Source of the DNA: Bog-473 sp963755495
GTDB taxonomy: Bacteria > Actinomycetota > Acidimicrobiia > Acidimicrobiales > RAAP-2
Reading direction: 5' to 3'
Assembly: GCA_963755495.1 (NCBI GenBank)
Contig: CAVWJS010000012.1
Coordinates: 1-64,000 of the forward strand
DNA: 64,000 bases
How positions within the stretch are numbered: position 1 is the stretch's first letter; each line of letters begins with the position of its first letter. Below the pieces are notes generated by a model. It saw nothing but the letters and a program-made list of their open reading frames with translations, searched no databases and was not told the DNA's origin. This document shows, one piece after another, positions 34,784 through 44,151 of this stretch. Position numbers and translations under genes: made by a program.

Positions 34784-35755
34784 ATGAAATTCACCCATCT
34801 CGGTCGTACAGGACTTACCGTCAGCCGTCTCTGCCTTGGGACCATGAACTTCGGCCCGGAAACCGATGAACCGACTTCCTACGAGATCATGGACAAGGCA
34901 CATGACGTCGGCATCAACTTCTTCGACTCGGCCAATGTCTACGGGCGATCCGTTGGCCGCGGCGCCACCGAGGAGATCGTCGGCCGCTGGTTCGCTCAGG
35001 GAGGCGACCGGCGCGAACGAACGGTGCTGGCCACCAAGCTCTATGGCGCCATGGGGGATTGGCCGAACGAGGGACAACTCTCCGCTCTGAACATCCGTCG
35101 GGCGTGTGATGCATCTCTCAAACGACTGCAAACGGACTACATCGACCTCTACCAGATGCACCACGTCGATCGCGGCACCGGTTGGGACGAGATCTGGGAG
35201 GCCATGGAGGTCTTGCGTAACCAGGGCAAGATCCTCTACGTCGGCTCCTCGAATTTCGCCGGCTGGCACATTGCCAAAGCCCAGGCCGCGGCGGCGGAGC
35301 GGCACTTCACGGGATTGGTCAGCGAGCAGTCGATCTATAACCTGTTGGTACGCGACATCGAGCTGGAAGTGCTTCCGGCGGCGGAGGACTACGGGGTCGG
35401 CGTGATTCCTTGGTCACCGTTGCAGGGTGGCCTCCTCGGAGGCGTAGTGCGCAAGGAGCGAGACGGGAGTCGTCGCTACCAGGGGCGCGCCAAGGAATCC
35501 ATCGAGACGCATCGTGCTGAGCTCGAGCAGTACGAAGACCTCTGCGAAGAGCTCGGTCATGAGCCTTCAGCGGTGGCGTTGGCTTGGTTGCTTTCCCGTC
35601 CGGCGGTCACGGCGCCGATCATCGGCCCGCGCACGTTGGATCAGCTCACTGGCGCCCTCGACGCCGTCGACATCACACTGGACGACAAGACGCTGGCCAA
35701 ACTCGACGAGCTCTTCCCCGGTCACAAGACCGCACCCGAGGACTACGCCTGGTAA
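34784..35755 (+). CDS. Aldo/keto reductase
   Basis: 323 aa from the ATG at 34784; longer frames upstream run through the divergent promoter. TIM-barrel NADPH-dependent oxidoreductase: MKFTHLGRTGLTVSRLCLG, active-site Asp and Tyr in NFFDSANVYGRS, Lys in VLATKLYGAM, His in LYQMHHVDRGT, and the cofactor motif IIGPRTLDQL near the end. Closest type is the bacterial AKR12/13-like group (L-glyceraldehyde-3-phosphate reductase or YghZ-like). Substrate unknown. The stop adjoins the stop of the convergent MMPL gene without a gap. Confidence 0.92.
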   Translation: MKFTHLGRTGLTVSRLCLGTMNFGPETDEPTSYEIMDKAHDVGINFFDSANVYGRSVGRGATEEIVGRWFAQGGDRRERTVLATKLYGAMGDWPNEGQLSALNIRRACDASLKRLQTDYIDLYQMHHVDRGTGWDEIWEAMEVLRNQGKILYVGSSNFAGWHIAKAQAAAAERHFTGLVSEQSIYNLLVRDIELEVLPAAEDYGVGVIPWSPLQGGLLGGVVRKERDGSRRYQGRAKESIETHRAELEQYEDLCEELGHEPSAVALAWLLSRPAVTAPIIGPRTLDQLTGALDAVDITLDDKTLAKLDELFPGHKTAPEDYAW

Positions 35756-37966
35756 TCAGACCAGTTCGGGGTCCGGGACCGGGCTTATCGGTACGGAGGT
35801 CTGGTCGGCGGCCTCCACCGAAATCCTGGGGAGGAGCCGATCGAGGCCCTTCGGGAACCACCAGTTGGTGCGGCCGAGGAGTATCATCAGCGAGGGGACG
35901 ACTGCCATTCGGATGAAGACGGAGTCAACGAGAATGCCGCCGGCGAGTCCGATCCCGAACTCCTTGATGACCACTTCACCACCCAGAATGAATGATCCGA
36001 ATACCAAGATCATGATGAGTGCTGCCGCCGTGATCGTCTTGCCGGTGGCGGCTAACCCGTTGCGCACGGCGGTCCGGTTGTCGCCTGACTTCAGGTACTC
36101 CTCGTGCATGCGCGTGACCAGGAAGACCTGATAGTCCATTGACAGCCCGAAGAGGATGGCGAACAGCATCACTGGGATAAACGATTCGACTGGTCCCGTA
36201 CGGCTGATGCCGAACAGCGTGCTCAGATATCCCCATTGGTAAATCGCCACGAGGATGCCGAAGGCGGCGCCAATGGAGAGCAGGTTCATCACGGCCGCGG
36301 TGAGCGGAATGACAAAGCTCCGAAAGACGATCGACAGGAGGATGAAGGAGAGAACCACCACTAAGGCGATGAAGAGGGGGAGCTTGGATGACAGCACGTG
36401 GGCAAAGTCCACGAAGATGGCCGTGTCTCCTCCCACGAGGATCTTCACCCCGCTGCCTCCGACAGCTTGTGGGATCGTGTCGTCTCGTAGGTGATAGATG
36501 AGATTGGTCGTCGCCCCGTCCTGGGGTGCGGTCGTCGGGAAGACGTTGACCAACGCCACTTCGGAGTTGTCTCCGGTCTTGCTCGGAATGAAGACCGGGG
36601 CAGCCACGCTGGCCACGCCGGGCTGCCGTCGCACATCGCCGGCCACGGTCGCGATGACGTTCTTCTGCGCCGGCGTGGACACGACCGACACCAGTTGGAG
36701 CGGACCGTTGAAGCCCGGTCCGAACCCCTTGGCCAGGAGGTCGTAGGCCGTCCGGGTGGTGGTCCCGGCGGGGTCACTGCCCTGGTCGGAGGAGCCCAGA
36801 CGTAGGGAGAAGAACGGAAGAGCGATCACCACGATCACGAGGAGCGCCGCCGCGGCAGAGAATGCGGGACGACGCTGGACTCGGTCGGCCCACCGGGGCC
36901 AGAAGCCCTTGCTATCGGCCCCCACTATCCGGGGGCCGTTCTCGGCCAGATTTCTTTTCTGCTTTCGGCTCATGACGTTGACGCCGATGAAGCCGAGGAG
37001 TGCCGGGAGCAGCGTCAGGGCGGCGATCATCGTAAAGAGCACGCCGATCGCGGCCGAGACGGCCACGCCGTAGAGGAAGCTGACGCCCAGAGCGAACATG
37101 CCGAGCAGGGCAATGCACACGATGATGCCCGCGAACAGCACAGCACGGCCCGAGGTGTTGACGGCGTTGACGATGGAGCGTTCGACCGGTTGCCCGGCGA
37201 CGAGGCCCTGGCGATGTCGGGTGACGATGAAGAGCGCGTAGTCCACCCCGACGCCCAAGCCGATCAGCAGTACGAGAATCGGGGCGAAGTCCGGCATTTT
37301 GATTACGTGACTCAGCATCTCGACGACGCCGATGGCGGTGCCCAAGGCAAAGAGAGCCGACACGATGGGAAGGATGGCGGCGAATACAGAACCGAAGATG
37401 ACAAGCAGGACGATCAGGGCAAGGACCACGCCCGGACCTGTCCCGCCGATGGACTGCTTGTTGGCTTGTTCGGCCAACTGACCCGTCACCGCCACCTGCA
37501 GATGGGGATTGTCGGCGGACGTGGCCGTAGCTACGAATCGCTTCCCCTCGGGTTGAGTGAGTTGGTTGAACTGTTGGTTCAACGTCACCGGAATGAAGGC
37601 CACCGTTTTGTCGGCGTTGATCTGATGGGCGCCGAGGGCGCTGTACGGGCTCGTCACCGGGGCGACGTGTGGGAGCGCCTCGATCTTGTTGATCATCTTG
37701 GTGATGCTCGCCTTCACGGCCGGATCGGTGACCTTTACGCCACCGGACGTGGCATAGACGATCTGTTCCGTGTCGCCCGAGTCCTTAGGGGCAGAAGCCT
37801 GGAGGAGCTTGATGGCGTCCGACGACTCCGTGTTGGGGAAGGAGAACGAGTTCGAATAGGCCGAGCCCACCGATTTCGACAAGCCCAACGAAACCACTAA
37901 CACGATTGCCCAGATGAGGACCACGATGCGTCGGTGGTTGACACACCACCCGGCCAGGGTGCGCAT
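35756..37966 (-). CDS. MMPL/RND-family transporter
   Basis: 736-aa membrane protein with 12 predicted helices in two halves, each with a large extracytoplasmic loop after its first helix. MMPL features: GVDYALFIVTRHRQ in half 1 and GLSMDYQVFLVTRMHEEY in half 2, both with the proton-relay Asp-Tyr pair. It probably exports lipids or hydrophobic compounds, driven by the proton gradient, as MmpL proteins do in mycobacteria. No lipid synthesis gene is adjacent, so the substrate is open. Intact. Confidence 0.93.
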   Translation of the reverse strand: MRTLAGWCVNHRRIVVLIWAIVLVVSLGLSKSVGSAYSNSFSFPNTESSDAIKLLQASAPKDSGDTEQIVYATSGGVKVTDPAVKASITKMINKIEALPHVAPVTSPYSALGAHQINADKTVAFIPVTLNQQFNQLTQPEGKRFVATATSADNPHLQVAVTGQLAEQANKQSIGGTGPGVVLALIVLLVIFGSVFAAILPIVSALFALGTAIGVVEMLSHVIKMPDFAPILVLLIGLGVGVDYALFIVTRHRQGLVAGQPVERSIVNAVNTSGRAVLFAGIIVCIALLGMFALGVSFLYGVAVSAAIGVLFTMIAALTLLPALLGFIGVNVMSRKQKRNLAENGPRIVGADSKGFWPRWADRVQRRPAFSAAAALLVIVVIALPFFSLRLGSSDQGSDPAGTTTRTAYDLLAKGFGPGFNGPLQLVSVVSTPAQKNVIATVAGDVRRQPGVASVAAPVFIPSKTGDNSEVALVNVFPTTAPQDGATTNLIYHLRDDTIPQAVGGSGVKILVGGDTAIFVDFAHVLSSKLPLFIALVVVLSFILLSIVFRSFVIPLTAAVMNLLSIGAAFGILVAIYQWGYLSTLFGISRTGPVESFIPVMLFAILFGLSMDYQVFLVTRMHEEYLKSGDNRTAVRNGLAATGKTITAAALIMILVFGSFILGGEVVIKEFGIGLAGGILVDSVFIRMAVVPSLMILLGRTNWWFPKGLDRLLPRISVEAADQTSVPISPVPDPELV

Positions 37967-38125
37967 AGATGAGACTCTCCTACAGGGTGGGCGGGCGGCT
38001 GCGGTTCCAGCGCTGGACTCAAACGCTAGCTGTCCCGGCGGGTGCCAAAATCAAATCACCAGGTCAAGGGCATCGAGTCGCACCATATTAGTGAATGGCC
38101 TGGCGTCGTCTACGGCACCCGACTC

Positions 38126-38545
38126 TCAGTTGTGGTCGCGCCGGTGCCCTACCCGGTGCCACAGGAAAAAGGCGATCACGGCCACCAGGAGCCAGGGGAT
38201 CTGCAGCGCGTGCCACAGGGACACGGTCGAGCCGGCGGCGAGGGCAAGAAATGCGAGCATCAAGAGGAAGGGGACCAACCGGCGACGGCGTGACGGCGGC
38301 GGCGGAGGCTCGTTGGCCAGGGACGGCAGGTCGTCGAAGAGGCCGACCAGATCGCCTTGCGTTTTGGCGGACATGGCCGAGTCCAGGCGCTCTTTGAACT
38401 CAGTCTGGTCCAATCGGCCGTCAGAGAAGTGCCGGGAGAGCTTGTCAGCTACCTCGTTGCGTTCGGCGTCCGAAACGCGCAGATTGGCAGTAGAGGCGGT
38501 GGAGAAGGAGCCCGTCCAACGGGCACTTTCGGGGCGAAGGCGCAT
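38126..38545 (-). CDS. DUF1707 domain protein with C-terminal membrane hairpin
   Basis: 139 aa from the ATG at 38545; the frame is open far upstream but overlaps the PspC gene. DUF1707 at residues 19-75: LRVSDAERNEVADKLSRHF, then GRLDQTEFKERLDSAMSAKT and DLVGLFDDLP. Then a Pro/Arg linker and two helices (PFLLMLAFLALAAGSTVSLW, IPWLLVAVIAFFLWH). DUF1707 proteins are common at actinobacterial envelope-stress loci. It follows the PspC gene on the minus strand with a 70-bp gap and shares the theme of the PspC kinase across the divergent region. Confidence 0.87.
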   Translation of the reverse strand: MRLRPESARWTGSFSTASTANLRVSDAERNEVADKLSRHFSDGRLDQTEFKERLDSAMSAKTQGDLVGLFDDLPSLANEPPPPPSRRRRLVPFLLMLAFLALAAGSTVSLWHALQIPWLLVAVIAFFLWHRVGHRRDHN

Positions 38546-38615
38546 CAGGTTTCCTCTCGGGTGCAAGTGGCTCAGCAGGTACTCAATGTCGATGTCGATT
38601 GACCGACGAGGTTGG

Positions 38616-38936
38616 TCAGCGGATTCGTTCACGGGCCAACAGCTCCTCGGCGACAGATTGGTCGGCGCCTTCCTCGGGGATGAGCAGCCACCCGGCCAGG
38701 TAGAGCGGCACGGCCAGCCCACCCAGGAGCGACAAGGCGACGAACCCCACGCGGACCAGGGTGGGGTCGATGTCGAAGTAGTCGGCCAGTCCGGCCGCCA
38801 CCCCTGCGACCATCCGCTCGGGTCCACCTCGGCGCAGTCCCGACGGGGGACCTGTCACGGTGGATGATCCGGTTCCAGGGCCTCCGCTTTCAGACGTTCC
38901 AAACGATGCAGTAGTCATGGAGCCAGCCTGGGCCAC
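38616..38936 (-). CDS. PspC-domain membrane protein
   Basis: 106 aa; an internal ATG at 38918 is an equally good start. A PspC domain covers residues 35-95: GLRRGGPERMVAGVAAGLADYFDIDPTLVR, where AGVAAGLADYF is diagnostic, then one long hydrophobic helix (VGFVALSLLGGLAVPLYLAGWLLI). PspC-like proteins sense membrane stress. It diverges from the PspC-kinase gene and shares an 85-bp promoter region with it, which suggests joint control. Confidence 0.88.
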   Translation of the reverse strand: MAQAGSMTTASFGTSESGGPGTGSSTVTGPPSGLRRGGPERMVAGVAAGLADYFDIDPTLVRVGFVALSLLGGLAVPLYLAGWLLIPEEGADQSVAEELLARERIR

Positions 38937-39021
38937 TGCCCAGCCAAGGGAAATCCGGCATGACCCGAGTCGTACCCTGACCCGAGAAGATCCGAGTCAG
39001 GGTTTTCCCTTATGGCTGTCA

Positions 39022-40452
39022 ATGGCCCTGGCGCGCGATCATCGTCGTATCCCAGAGTCCACCGATCCCGCCACGCTCTCGCAGGAGGGCGCTGCAGCTG
39101 AACCCGACCCGGGCCAGGTGCTTCGTGGTCGTCCGTCCCCGTCGACCCCTTGGCACCACAGGCGCTGGGACCCTTCCGCTGACCCCAATGGTCTGACGTG
39201 GCGTACCCATGGCGGGGGCTCGCGCCGGCACATGCGAGTGGGCCAGTTGCATCACATGCGCCGCTCGACGGACTCCAGAGTCCTGGCGGGCATCTGTGGG
39301 GGCCTGTCCCGGACCACAGGGATCGACGTCACCATTCTGCGGATCGGCTTCGTCCTGATCGGATTGGCCAGCGGCGTCCCGGTACTCGTCTACGCGTTGG
39401 CCTGGCTCATCGTCCCGATGGAGGGCGAGCCGACGAATATCTTCTCGAGAGCCATCAACGATCGGCGCGGCATACGCCTCGTCATCGCTGTCGTCCCCAT
39501 CGTCGTCGTCACGCAAGTGGTCGTCTCTATTCTGCACATAGGTTTCGTCGGGATCATCAGCTGGCCGGTCTTCCTGGCCGTTGGCTTGACCATCCTGATC
39601 TGGCGCAACGCCAGCGATGCAGAGCGGGTCTGGATGAACGACGACCTCGTGCCGATGCTGAGTGTCGGGAGCGAGGGGGGCACGCGTTGGAAGCTGGCCC
39701 TTCGGCTCACCGCGGGCGCCATGCTGGCCGCCGGCGGCCTCGTCGTATTGATCCTCGGCCACACGAGCACCGCCGCCCTGCGGCCGCTCGGCGGCGCCCT
39801 GCTGGTCATCGCCGCCATCGTGGTGATCTTCGGCCCCTGGTGGCTCAGCCTCGCCCGCGACCTGATGTCGGAGCGCGAGGCTCGGACGCTGGCCGAAGAG
39901 CGGGCGCAGATGGCGGCCCACGTGCACGACTCGGTGCTCCAGACACTGGCACTCATCCAGCGGTCGGCCGCAGACCCCCAGAACGTGGTGCGTCTGGCCC
40001 GGGCGCAGGAGCGAGAACTCCGGGCGTGGCTCTTCGAGGGGCGGGCACCCGGCACCATCAGCGAAGATGCCACGATGCTCGCAGAGGGCGTCGGCCTCCT
40101 CCAGCGCCATATCGAGGCGGATCACGGGATCACGGTCCAGGTCGTGCTGGTAGGCGACTGCGAACTCACCGATGGCCTCCGCTCCCTCCTCGATGCCGCT
40201 CGAGAAGCCACGGTCAACGCCGCCAAGTGGTCCGGCGCCCCCCAGGTCTCGCTCTACGCCGAGGTCGAGCCGCACGCCGTCACGCTGTACGTGCGCGACC
40301 GGGGCCGGGGCTTCGACCCTGAGCATGTCCCCGCCGACCGTCAGGGCATCCCGCAGTCCATCCGGGCGCGCATGGCTCGCTACGGTGGCGCGGTGATCAT
40401 CCGCTCGGCTCCCGGCGAAGGCACCGACGTCGAGCTGTCGATGCCCCGATGA
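39022..40452 (+). CDS. PspC-domain sensor histidine kinase (NarL-type partner)
   Basis: 476 aa from the ATG at 39022; upstream codons overlap the divergent promoter. The N-terminal 75 residues are polar, followed by a PspC domain at about residues 80-140 (STDSRVLAGICGGLSRTTGIDVTILR, with LAGICGGLSR diagnostic), then four or more further helices, a HisKA_3 dimerisation helix (MAAHVHDSVLQTLALIQ, phospho-His in HVHDS) and an HATPase_c domain (DAAREATVNAAKWSG, RGRGFDPEHV, GEGTDVELSM). This is the actinobacterial analogue of the LiaS/MacS group of envelope-stress kinases. A 4-bp overlap joins it to the response regulator. Confidence 0.93.
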   Translation: MALARDHRRIPESTDPATLSQEGAAAEPDPGQVLRGRPSPSTPWHHRRWDPSADPNGLTWRTHGGGSRRHMRVGQLHHMRRSTDSRVLAGICGGLSRTTGIDVTILRIGFVLIGLASGVPVLVYALAWLIVPMEGEPTNIFSRAINDRRGIRLVIAVVPIVVVTQVVVSILHIGFVGIISWPVFLAVGLTILIWRNASDAERVWMNDDLVPMLSVGSEGGTRWKLALRLTAGAMLAAGGLVVLILGHTSTAALRPLGGALLVIAAIVVIFGPWWLSLARDLMSEREARTLAEERAQMAAHVHDSVLQTLALIQRSAADPQNVVRLARAQERELRAWLFEGRAPGTISEDATMLAEGVGLLQRHIEADHGITVQVVLVGDCELTDGLRSLLDAAREATVNAAKWSGAPQVSLYAEVEPHAVTLYVRDRGRGFDPEHVPADRQGIPQSIRARMARYGGAVIIRSAPGEGTDVELSMPR

Positions 40453-41111
40453 CCGACCCCGGCCGACCCAGGATCTTCCTCGTCGAGGACCATGCCGTCT
40501 TCCGGGCCGGCGTGCGGGCCGAACTGGGTGATGCGGTCGAGGTCATCGGCGAGGCCGACGAGGTAGCGGCCGCCATTGAGCTCATCAGCGAACGTCTGCC
40601 GGACGTCGTGCTCCTCGACGTGCATCTTCCAGGTGGCGGCGGTCAAGCCGTCCTCCGCGGCGTGCTGCCCCAACATCCCGGCGTGCAATTTCTGGCTCTT
40701 TCTGTGTCTGATGCACCTGAGGATGTCATCGCGGTTATCCGTGCCGGAGCCCGCGGCTACATCACCAAGACTATTTCCGGCGGCGAACTGTTGCAGGCGG
40801 TGTACCGGGTTGCGGCGGGTGACGCCGTCTTCTCCCCACGGTTGGCCGGCTTTGTCCTCGATGCCTTTGCCCACGGGATTGCCACCGCTACGCTGAGCAC
40901 GGGCCTCGATCCGGAATTCGACCAGCTATCGCCTCGCGAGCGGGAGGTGCTCCGCCTGATCGCCCGCGGCTACACCTACAAAGAAGTGGCTCGTGAGCTG
41001 ACGATTTCCACCAAGACGGTCGAATCACATGTCTCGTCGGTCCTGCGCAAGCTCCAGCTTTCGACGCGCCATGAGCTGACGCGCTGGGCCACCGATCGCC
41101 GACTCGTCTAG
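40449..41111 (+). CDS. NarL/LuxR-family response regulator
   Basis: 220 aa. Receiver domain: acidic VEDHAVFRAG, phospho-Asp in VVLLDVHLPGGGG, Thr/Ser region LALSVSDAPEDV, Lys in GYITKTISGGEL. LuxR-type HTH at residues 155-215: LSPREREVLRLIARGYTYKEVARELTIS, with the recognition helix near KTVESHVSSVLRKL. Cognate to the PspC kinase (ATGA overlap). Likely targets are the pspC and DUF1707 genes across the divergent region; inferred from layout only. Confidence 0.94.
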   Translation: MTDPGRPRIFLVEDHAVFRAGVRAELGDAVEVIGEADEVAAAIELISERLPDVVLLDVHLPGGGGQAVLRGVLPQHPGVQFLALSVSDAPEDVIAVIRAGARGYITKTISGGELLQAVYRVAAGDAVFSPRLAGFVLDAFAHGIATATLSTGLDPEFDQLSPREREVLRLIARGYTYKEVARELTISTKTVESHVSSVLRKLQLSTRHELTRWATDRRLV

Positions 41112-41200
41112 ACGTTTTCACGCCTCGAGTCGTCTCGACGACGGCGTATGACCTTGCTGCGGCTAGACATTGGACGTCTAAGTGGGGGGAAAGGGGAGTC

Positions 41201-41962
41201 GTGGCCGCAGTCGATCTGACCGCTGAACATCGCGACGCGGCTGCTCTGGCCACCATGGCGGGTCGGGCTTTGCGCGAACTGAGAGAGGGGCCGGCCGTCG
41301 GGAGGAGTTTGGGCGCGGCCGGAGATCGGTTGGCCCACCAACTCTTGGTCAAGGAGTTGAACCGCCTCTATCCAGATGACGATGTGCGATCCGAGGAGGG
41401 CCTCGAGCACGTCTCGGGCGATGGTCGGCTCTGGATCATCGATCCCCTTGACGGCACCCGTGAGTTTGGCCAGCCGGGACGTCCTGATTGGGCCGTCCAC
41501 GTCGCCATGGCCGACCGCGGCGTCGCTGTGGTGGGGGCGGTGGCCTTGCCCGCCCTCGACGTCACTTTGTCGACGGCCGCACCGCTCGAGCTGTCCCCGT
41601 TCGATGTTGCCTCGCCTCCCCGAATCGTGGTGAGTCGGAGCCGCCCGCCAGAAGTGGCTTACGAGGTAGCTGGCCTGCTCGGCGGTGTCATGATCCCCAT
41701 GGGATCGGCCGGAGCCAAAATCGGTGCAGTGATCATGGGCCTGGCCGACGTCTACATCCATGCCGGGGGTCAGTACGAGTGGGACTCGTGCGCCCCGGTG
41801 GCGGTGGCCGAGGCGAGCGGCTTGCACGCATCTCGGCTCAACGGGGATCCGCTGCGCTACGGCGCCCCCGATGCGTGGTTACCCGATCTCATGGTGTGCA
41901 GACGTGAATTGGCCGAGGCCGTCCTGGGGGTCACCACGCAGGATTACCGGCCCTATTACTAA
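41201..41962 (+). CDS. CysQ-like 3'(2'),5'-bisphosphate nucleotidase / inositol monophosphatase family
   Basis: 253 aa. Lithium-sensitive phosphatase fold: metal-binding motif DPLDGTREF with both Asp, Glu in RSEEGLEH, and the second motif YEWDSCAPVAVAEASG. Compared with inositol monophosphatases the sequence is closer to CysQ (adenosine 3',5'-bisphosphate phosphatase), which recycles pAp from sulfate assimilation. A start at about 41201 (GTG-like, after GGGGGAAAGGGG) is plausible. Monocistronic; a hairpin lies 22 bp past the stop. Confidence 0.88.
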   Translation: MAAVDLTAEHRDAAALATMAGRALRELREGPAVGRSLGAAGDRLAHQLLVKELNRLYPDDDVRSEEGLEHVSGDGRLWIIDPLDGTREFGQPGRPDWAVHVAMADRGVAVVGAVALPALDVTLSTAAPLELSPFDVASPPRIVVSRSRPPEVAYEVAGLLGGVMIPMGSAGAKIGAVIMGLADVYIHAGGQYEWDSCAPVAVAEASGLHASRLNGDPLRYGAPDAWLPDLMVCRRELAEAVLGVTTQDYRPYY

Positions 41963-41983
41963 TCCATCGACGGTCTTGTAAAA

Positions 41984-42029
41984 CCAGACAGGGCCCCCAC
42001 TCCGACGGAGAGAGGACCCTGATATCTGG
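41984..42029. terminator. Hairpin between the convergent cysQ-like and csp genes
   Basis: CCAGAcAGGGcCC and GGaCCCTgatatCTGG pair around a 12-16 nt loop with small bulges. It lies between two convergent genes and can serve both as a terminator. Confidence 0.6.
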
Positions 42030-42077
42030 CTGTATTTGCTACTTGGTAGCCGATCTCGTCGAGTCGGCTAGTCGGGA

Positions 42078-42282
42078 TCAGATGGCGCGCACGTTTGCGG
42101 CCTGCAGCCCCTTGGGGCCTTGGTTGGTCTCGAACTCAACCTTCTGTCCTTCTTCGAGGTTGCGGTACCCCGTACCGGAGATCGCGCTCGAAATGCACGA
42201 ATACGTCGGGGCCGCCACCGTCCTGAGTGATGAAGCCGAAGCCCTTCTCACCGTTAAACCACTTCACGGAACCAGTTGCCAT
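42078..42282 (-). CDS. Cold shock protein (CspA family), single-base frameshift
   Basis: Nucleic-acid-binding OB-fold chaperone, 67 aa once one extra base near 42194 is ignored. RNP1 motif GFGFI in KWFNGEKGFGFITQDGGG, RNP2 motif VFVHF. After the shift the sequence continues AISGTGYRNLEEGQK and ends GLQAANVRAI. The interval is 205 bp, one more than 68 codons, which pins the fault to a single inserted base. Upstream, 42283-42465 is a 183-bp leader without coding sequence, as is common for cold shock mRNAs. Confidence 0.9.
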
Positions 42283-42465
42283 TGAAAATCCACTCCTTCC
42301 CTGGCCAGATTTGACCCCTTGTTGGGGATCATGGCCGGTGACTCTCTCGAGCCAGAGGGATTTCCAAATCTGTAATGGTGGTGCCCTCAAGGACAACAAT
42401 AGCGCGCTGCGCTGCTGAAACGGGACTCGGACCCGAAAAATCCTGGATCTGGCACCTGATCGTGC

Positions 42466-42918
42466 CTAGCCGGGCTTCCCCGACGCCTCTCTGTCGCCTG
42501 TTCTGTCGCCTGTCAGCGGACCTCCAGCCGGCCGCCGGGCGGTCCTACCGTTGGCCTCCCATTGCCGCACGAGCCGGGCCGGCGCGATGAGGCAGTAGCT
42601 CTCAGCGATGACTTCGGCCATCTCATCCCAGTCAGGCTGACTGGCCAGATCGAGCCGGACACCGACCCATCCTTTACTCCCCACGTACTTGGGCACAAAG
42701 AATCGTTCCGGGTCGGCGTTCACCAGAATCCCTTGGACACCCTCCGGAGCCTTGAACGTCATCGACGTCTGATCCTCTGAGACAACCACGAACATCTTGT
42801 CGCGGACCCGAAATGCGGGGGACGTGTGGCCGCCGAACGGCTTCTCCTCCGCTTCGGGCAATTCGAGGCAGATGGCTCTGATCCGGGAGAGTGCCGCCTT
42901 GGCGCCTGCTTTACTCAT
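42466..42918 (-). CDS. MmcQ/YjbR family protein
   Basis: 150 aa. MmcQ/YjbR (CyaY-like fold) features: AICLELPEAEEKPFGGHTSPAFRV, in which LPEAEE is diagnostic, then KMFVVVSEDQTSMTFKA and AESYCLIAPARLVRQW. The family has a double-wing DNA-binding-like fold, and its role is unclear. The C-terminal 25 residues are low-complexity Arg/Gly/Asp. It follows the SDR gene on the same strand by 24 bp, so the two may form an operon. Confidence 0.88.
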   Translation of the reverse strand: MSKAGAKAALSRIRAICLELPEAEEKPFGGHTSPAFRVRDKMFVVVSEDQTSMTFKAPEGVQGILVNADPERFFVPKYVGSKGWVGVRLDLASQPDWDEMAEVIAESYCLIAPARLVRQWEANGRTARRPAGGPLTGDRTGDREASGKPG

Positions 42919-42942
42919 CTCGGATCACCTCCATCCGTATCG

Positions 42943-43854
42943 TCAATTCCTCGTGCCGCCCATGTTCGCGTTGGTCGCCGCCTTGGCCACCAGGTCGGGT
43001 ACGACCTTGCCCAGCTCGGCTGGGTCCCAGCGGTCGCCATTGTCAGCGGTCGGACCTTCTACCCACCCCTCGGCCACGCTGATGTGGTCGCCATGAACAT
43101 TGAAGACCCGCCCTGTGATGGAAGCCGATTCGGCGCTACCGAGCCACACCACCAAGGGGGCGATGTTGCCGGGTGCCAGCGGGTCCAACTCCTCGGGCTT
43201 CCTCGCCGAATCGGCGAAGCCATCCAGGTTCTCGGTCATCCGGGTCAGTGCCGTCGGAGCGATGGCGTTCACTGTGACGCCATAGCGACCGAGCTCCATT
43301 GCCGCAATGATGGTGAAGGATGCGATTCCCGCTTTGGCCGCGCCATAGTTCGTCTGCCCCACGTTGCCGTAAATCCCCGAGGGCGACGAAGTGTTGATCA
43401 CCCGGGCATCGTTGGTCTCACCTGCCTTGATGCGGTTTCGCCAGTACTCGGCTGCATGTCGGGTGGTGGCGAAAGTGCCGCGGAGATGAACCCGAATGAC
43501 GGCGTCCCACTCGTCGATGGTCATGTTGACCAGCATCCGATCACGGAGAATCCCCGCGTTGTTGACCAAGACGTCGATCGTTCCGAAGGTGTCGATCGCC
43601 GTCTGAATGAGACGACCGGCCCCTTCGTAGTCCGAGACGTCGTCACCATTGGCCACAGCTTCGCCGCCCATCCCGCGGATTTCGTCAACGACTTCACCTG
43701 CTGGACCAGCCGAGCTTCCGGACCCGTCGAGCTCCGCGCCGATATCGTTGACGACAATCTTGGCCCCCTGGCTGGCGAACTCGAGGGCATGCTCGCGCCC
43801 AATGCCCCGACCAGCTCCGGTGATGACGACAACGCGCCCGTCACAAATGCCCAT
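42943..43854 (-). CDS. Short-chain dehydrogenase/reductase, 3-hydroxyacyl-CoA dehydrogenase type
   Basis: 303 aa from the ATG at 43854, chosen because the family begins right there (GRVVVITGAGRGIGREHALEF) and GGGAGAA precedes it. NAD(P)-binding TGAGRGIG; NNAG motif; catalytic Ser-Tyr-Lys in INTSSPSGIYGN and NYGAAKAG. The insert and C-terminal part (about 240-300) match the peroxisomal MFE-2-like SDRs that act on 3-hydroxyacyl-CoAs. Nearby acyl-CoA dehydrogenase, thiolase and ETF genes fit a beta-oxidation role. Intact. Confidence 0.9.
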   Translation of the reverse strand: MGICDGRVVVITGAGRGIGREHALEFASQGAKIVVNDIGAELDGSGSSAGPAGEVVDEIRGMGGEAVANGDDVSDYEGAGRLIQTAIDTFGTIDVLVNNAGILRDRMLVNMTIDEWDAVIRVHLRGTFATTRHAAEYWRNRIKAGETNDARVINTSSPSGIYGNVGQTNYGAAKAGIASFTIIAAMELGRYGVTVNAIAPTALTRMTENLDGFADSARKPEELDPLAPGNIAPLVVWLGSAESASITGRVFNVHGDHISVAEGWVEGPTADNGDRWDPAELGKVVPDLVAKAATNANMGGTRN

Positions 43855-44151
43855 GTTTACGTTCTCCCTTGTTTTCGCGATGTCATGGCGCCTCCGGACT
43901 CGATACCGGTTCAACAACAGCACAACAGGTGGTTGTCGATCTTCCCCGTTATCCTCGCGCGCCAGGTGCGGAGTGAAATGTAGGTCCCGTCGGGACGAAG
44001 AGTGGGGTGCCCCCCATATGGCACCAGCAGCCCACCTGTGCGCGGACGCGTCGTTTGGCTTAACCCCCCTGCAGGGTCCCCTACACGTGCCTTGACCAGC
44101 GGACTTCCGCTTCTGACTTATTTCCTCCCCGAGGCGACGAGCGTCGCCATC

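Noticed and set aside
39019..40326. 435-codon minus-strand frame opposite the PspC kinase
   Set aside because: Antisense shadow; the kinase carries PspC, HisKA_3 and HATPase motifs.
42826..43983. 385-codon plus-strand frame opposite the SDR gene
   Set aside because: No recognisable domain; the SDR has its full catalytic motif set on the minus strand.
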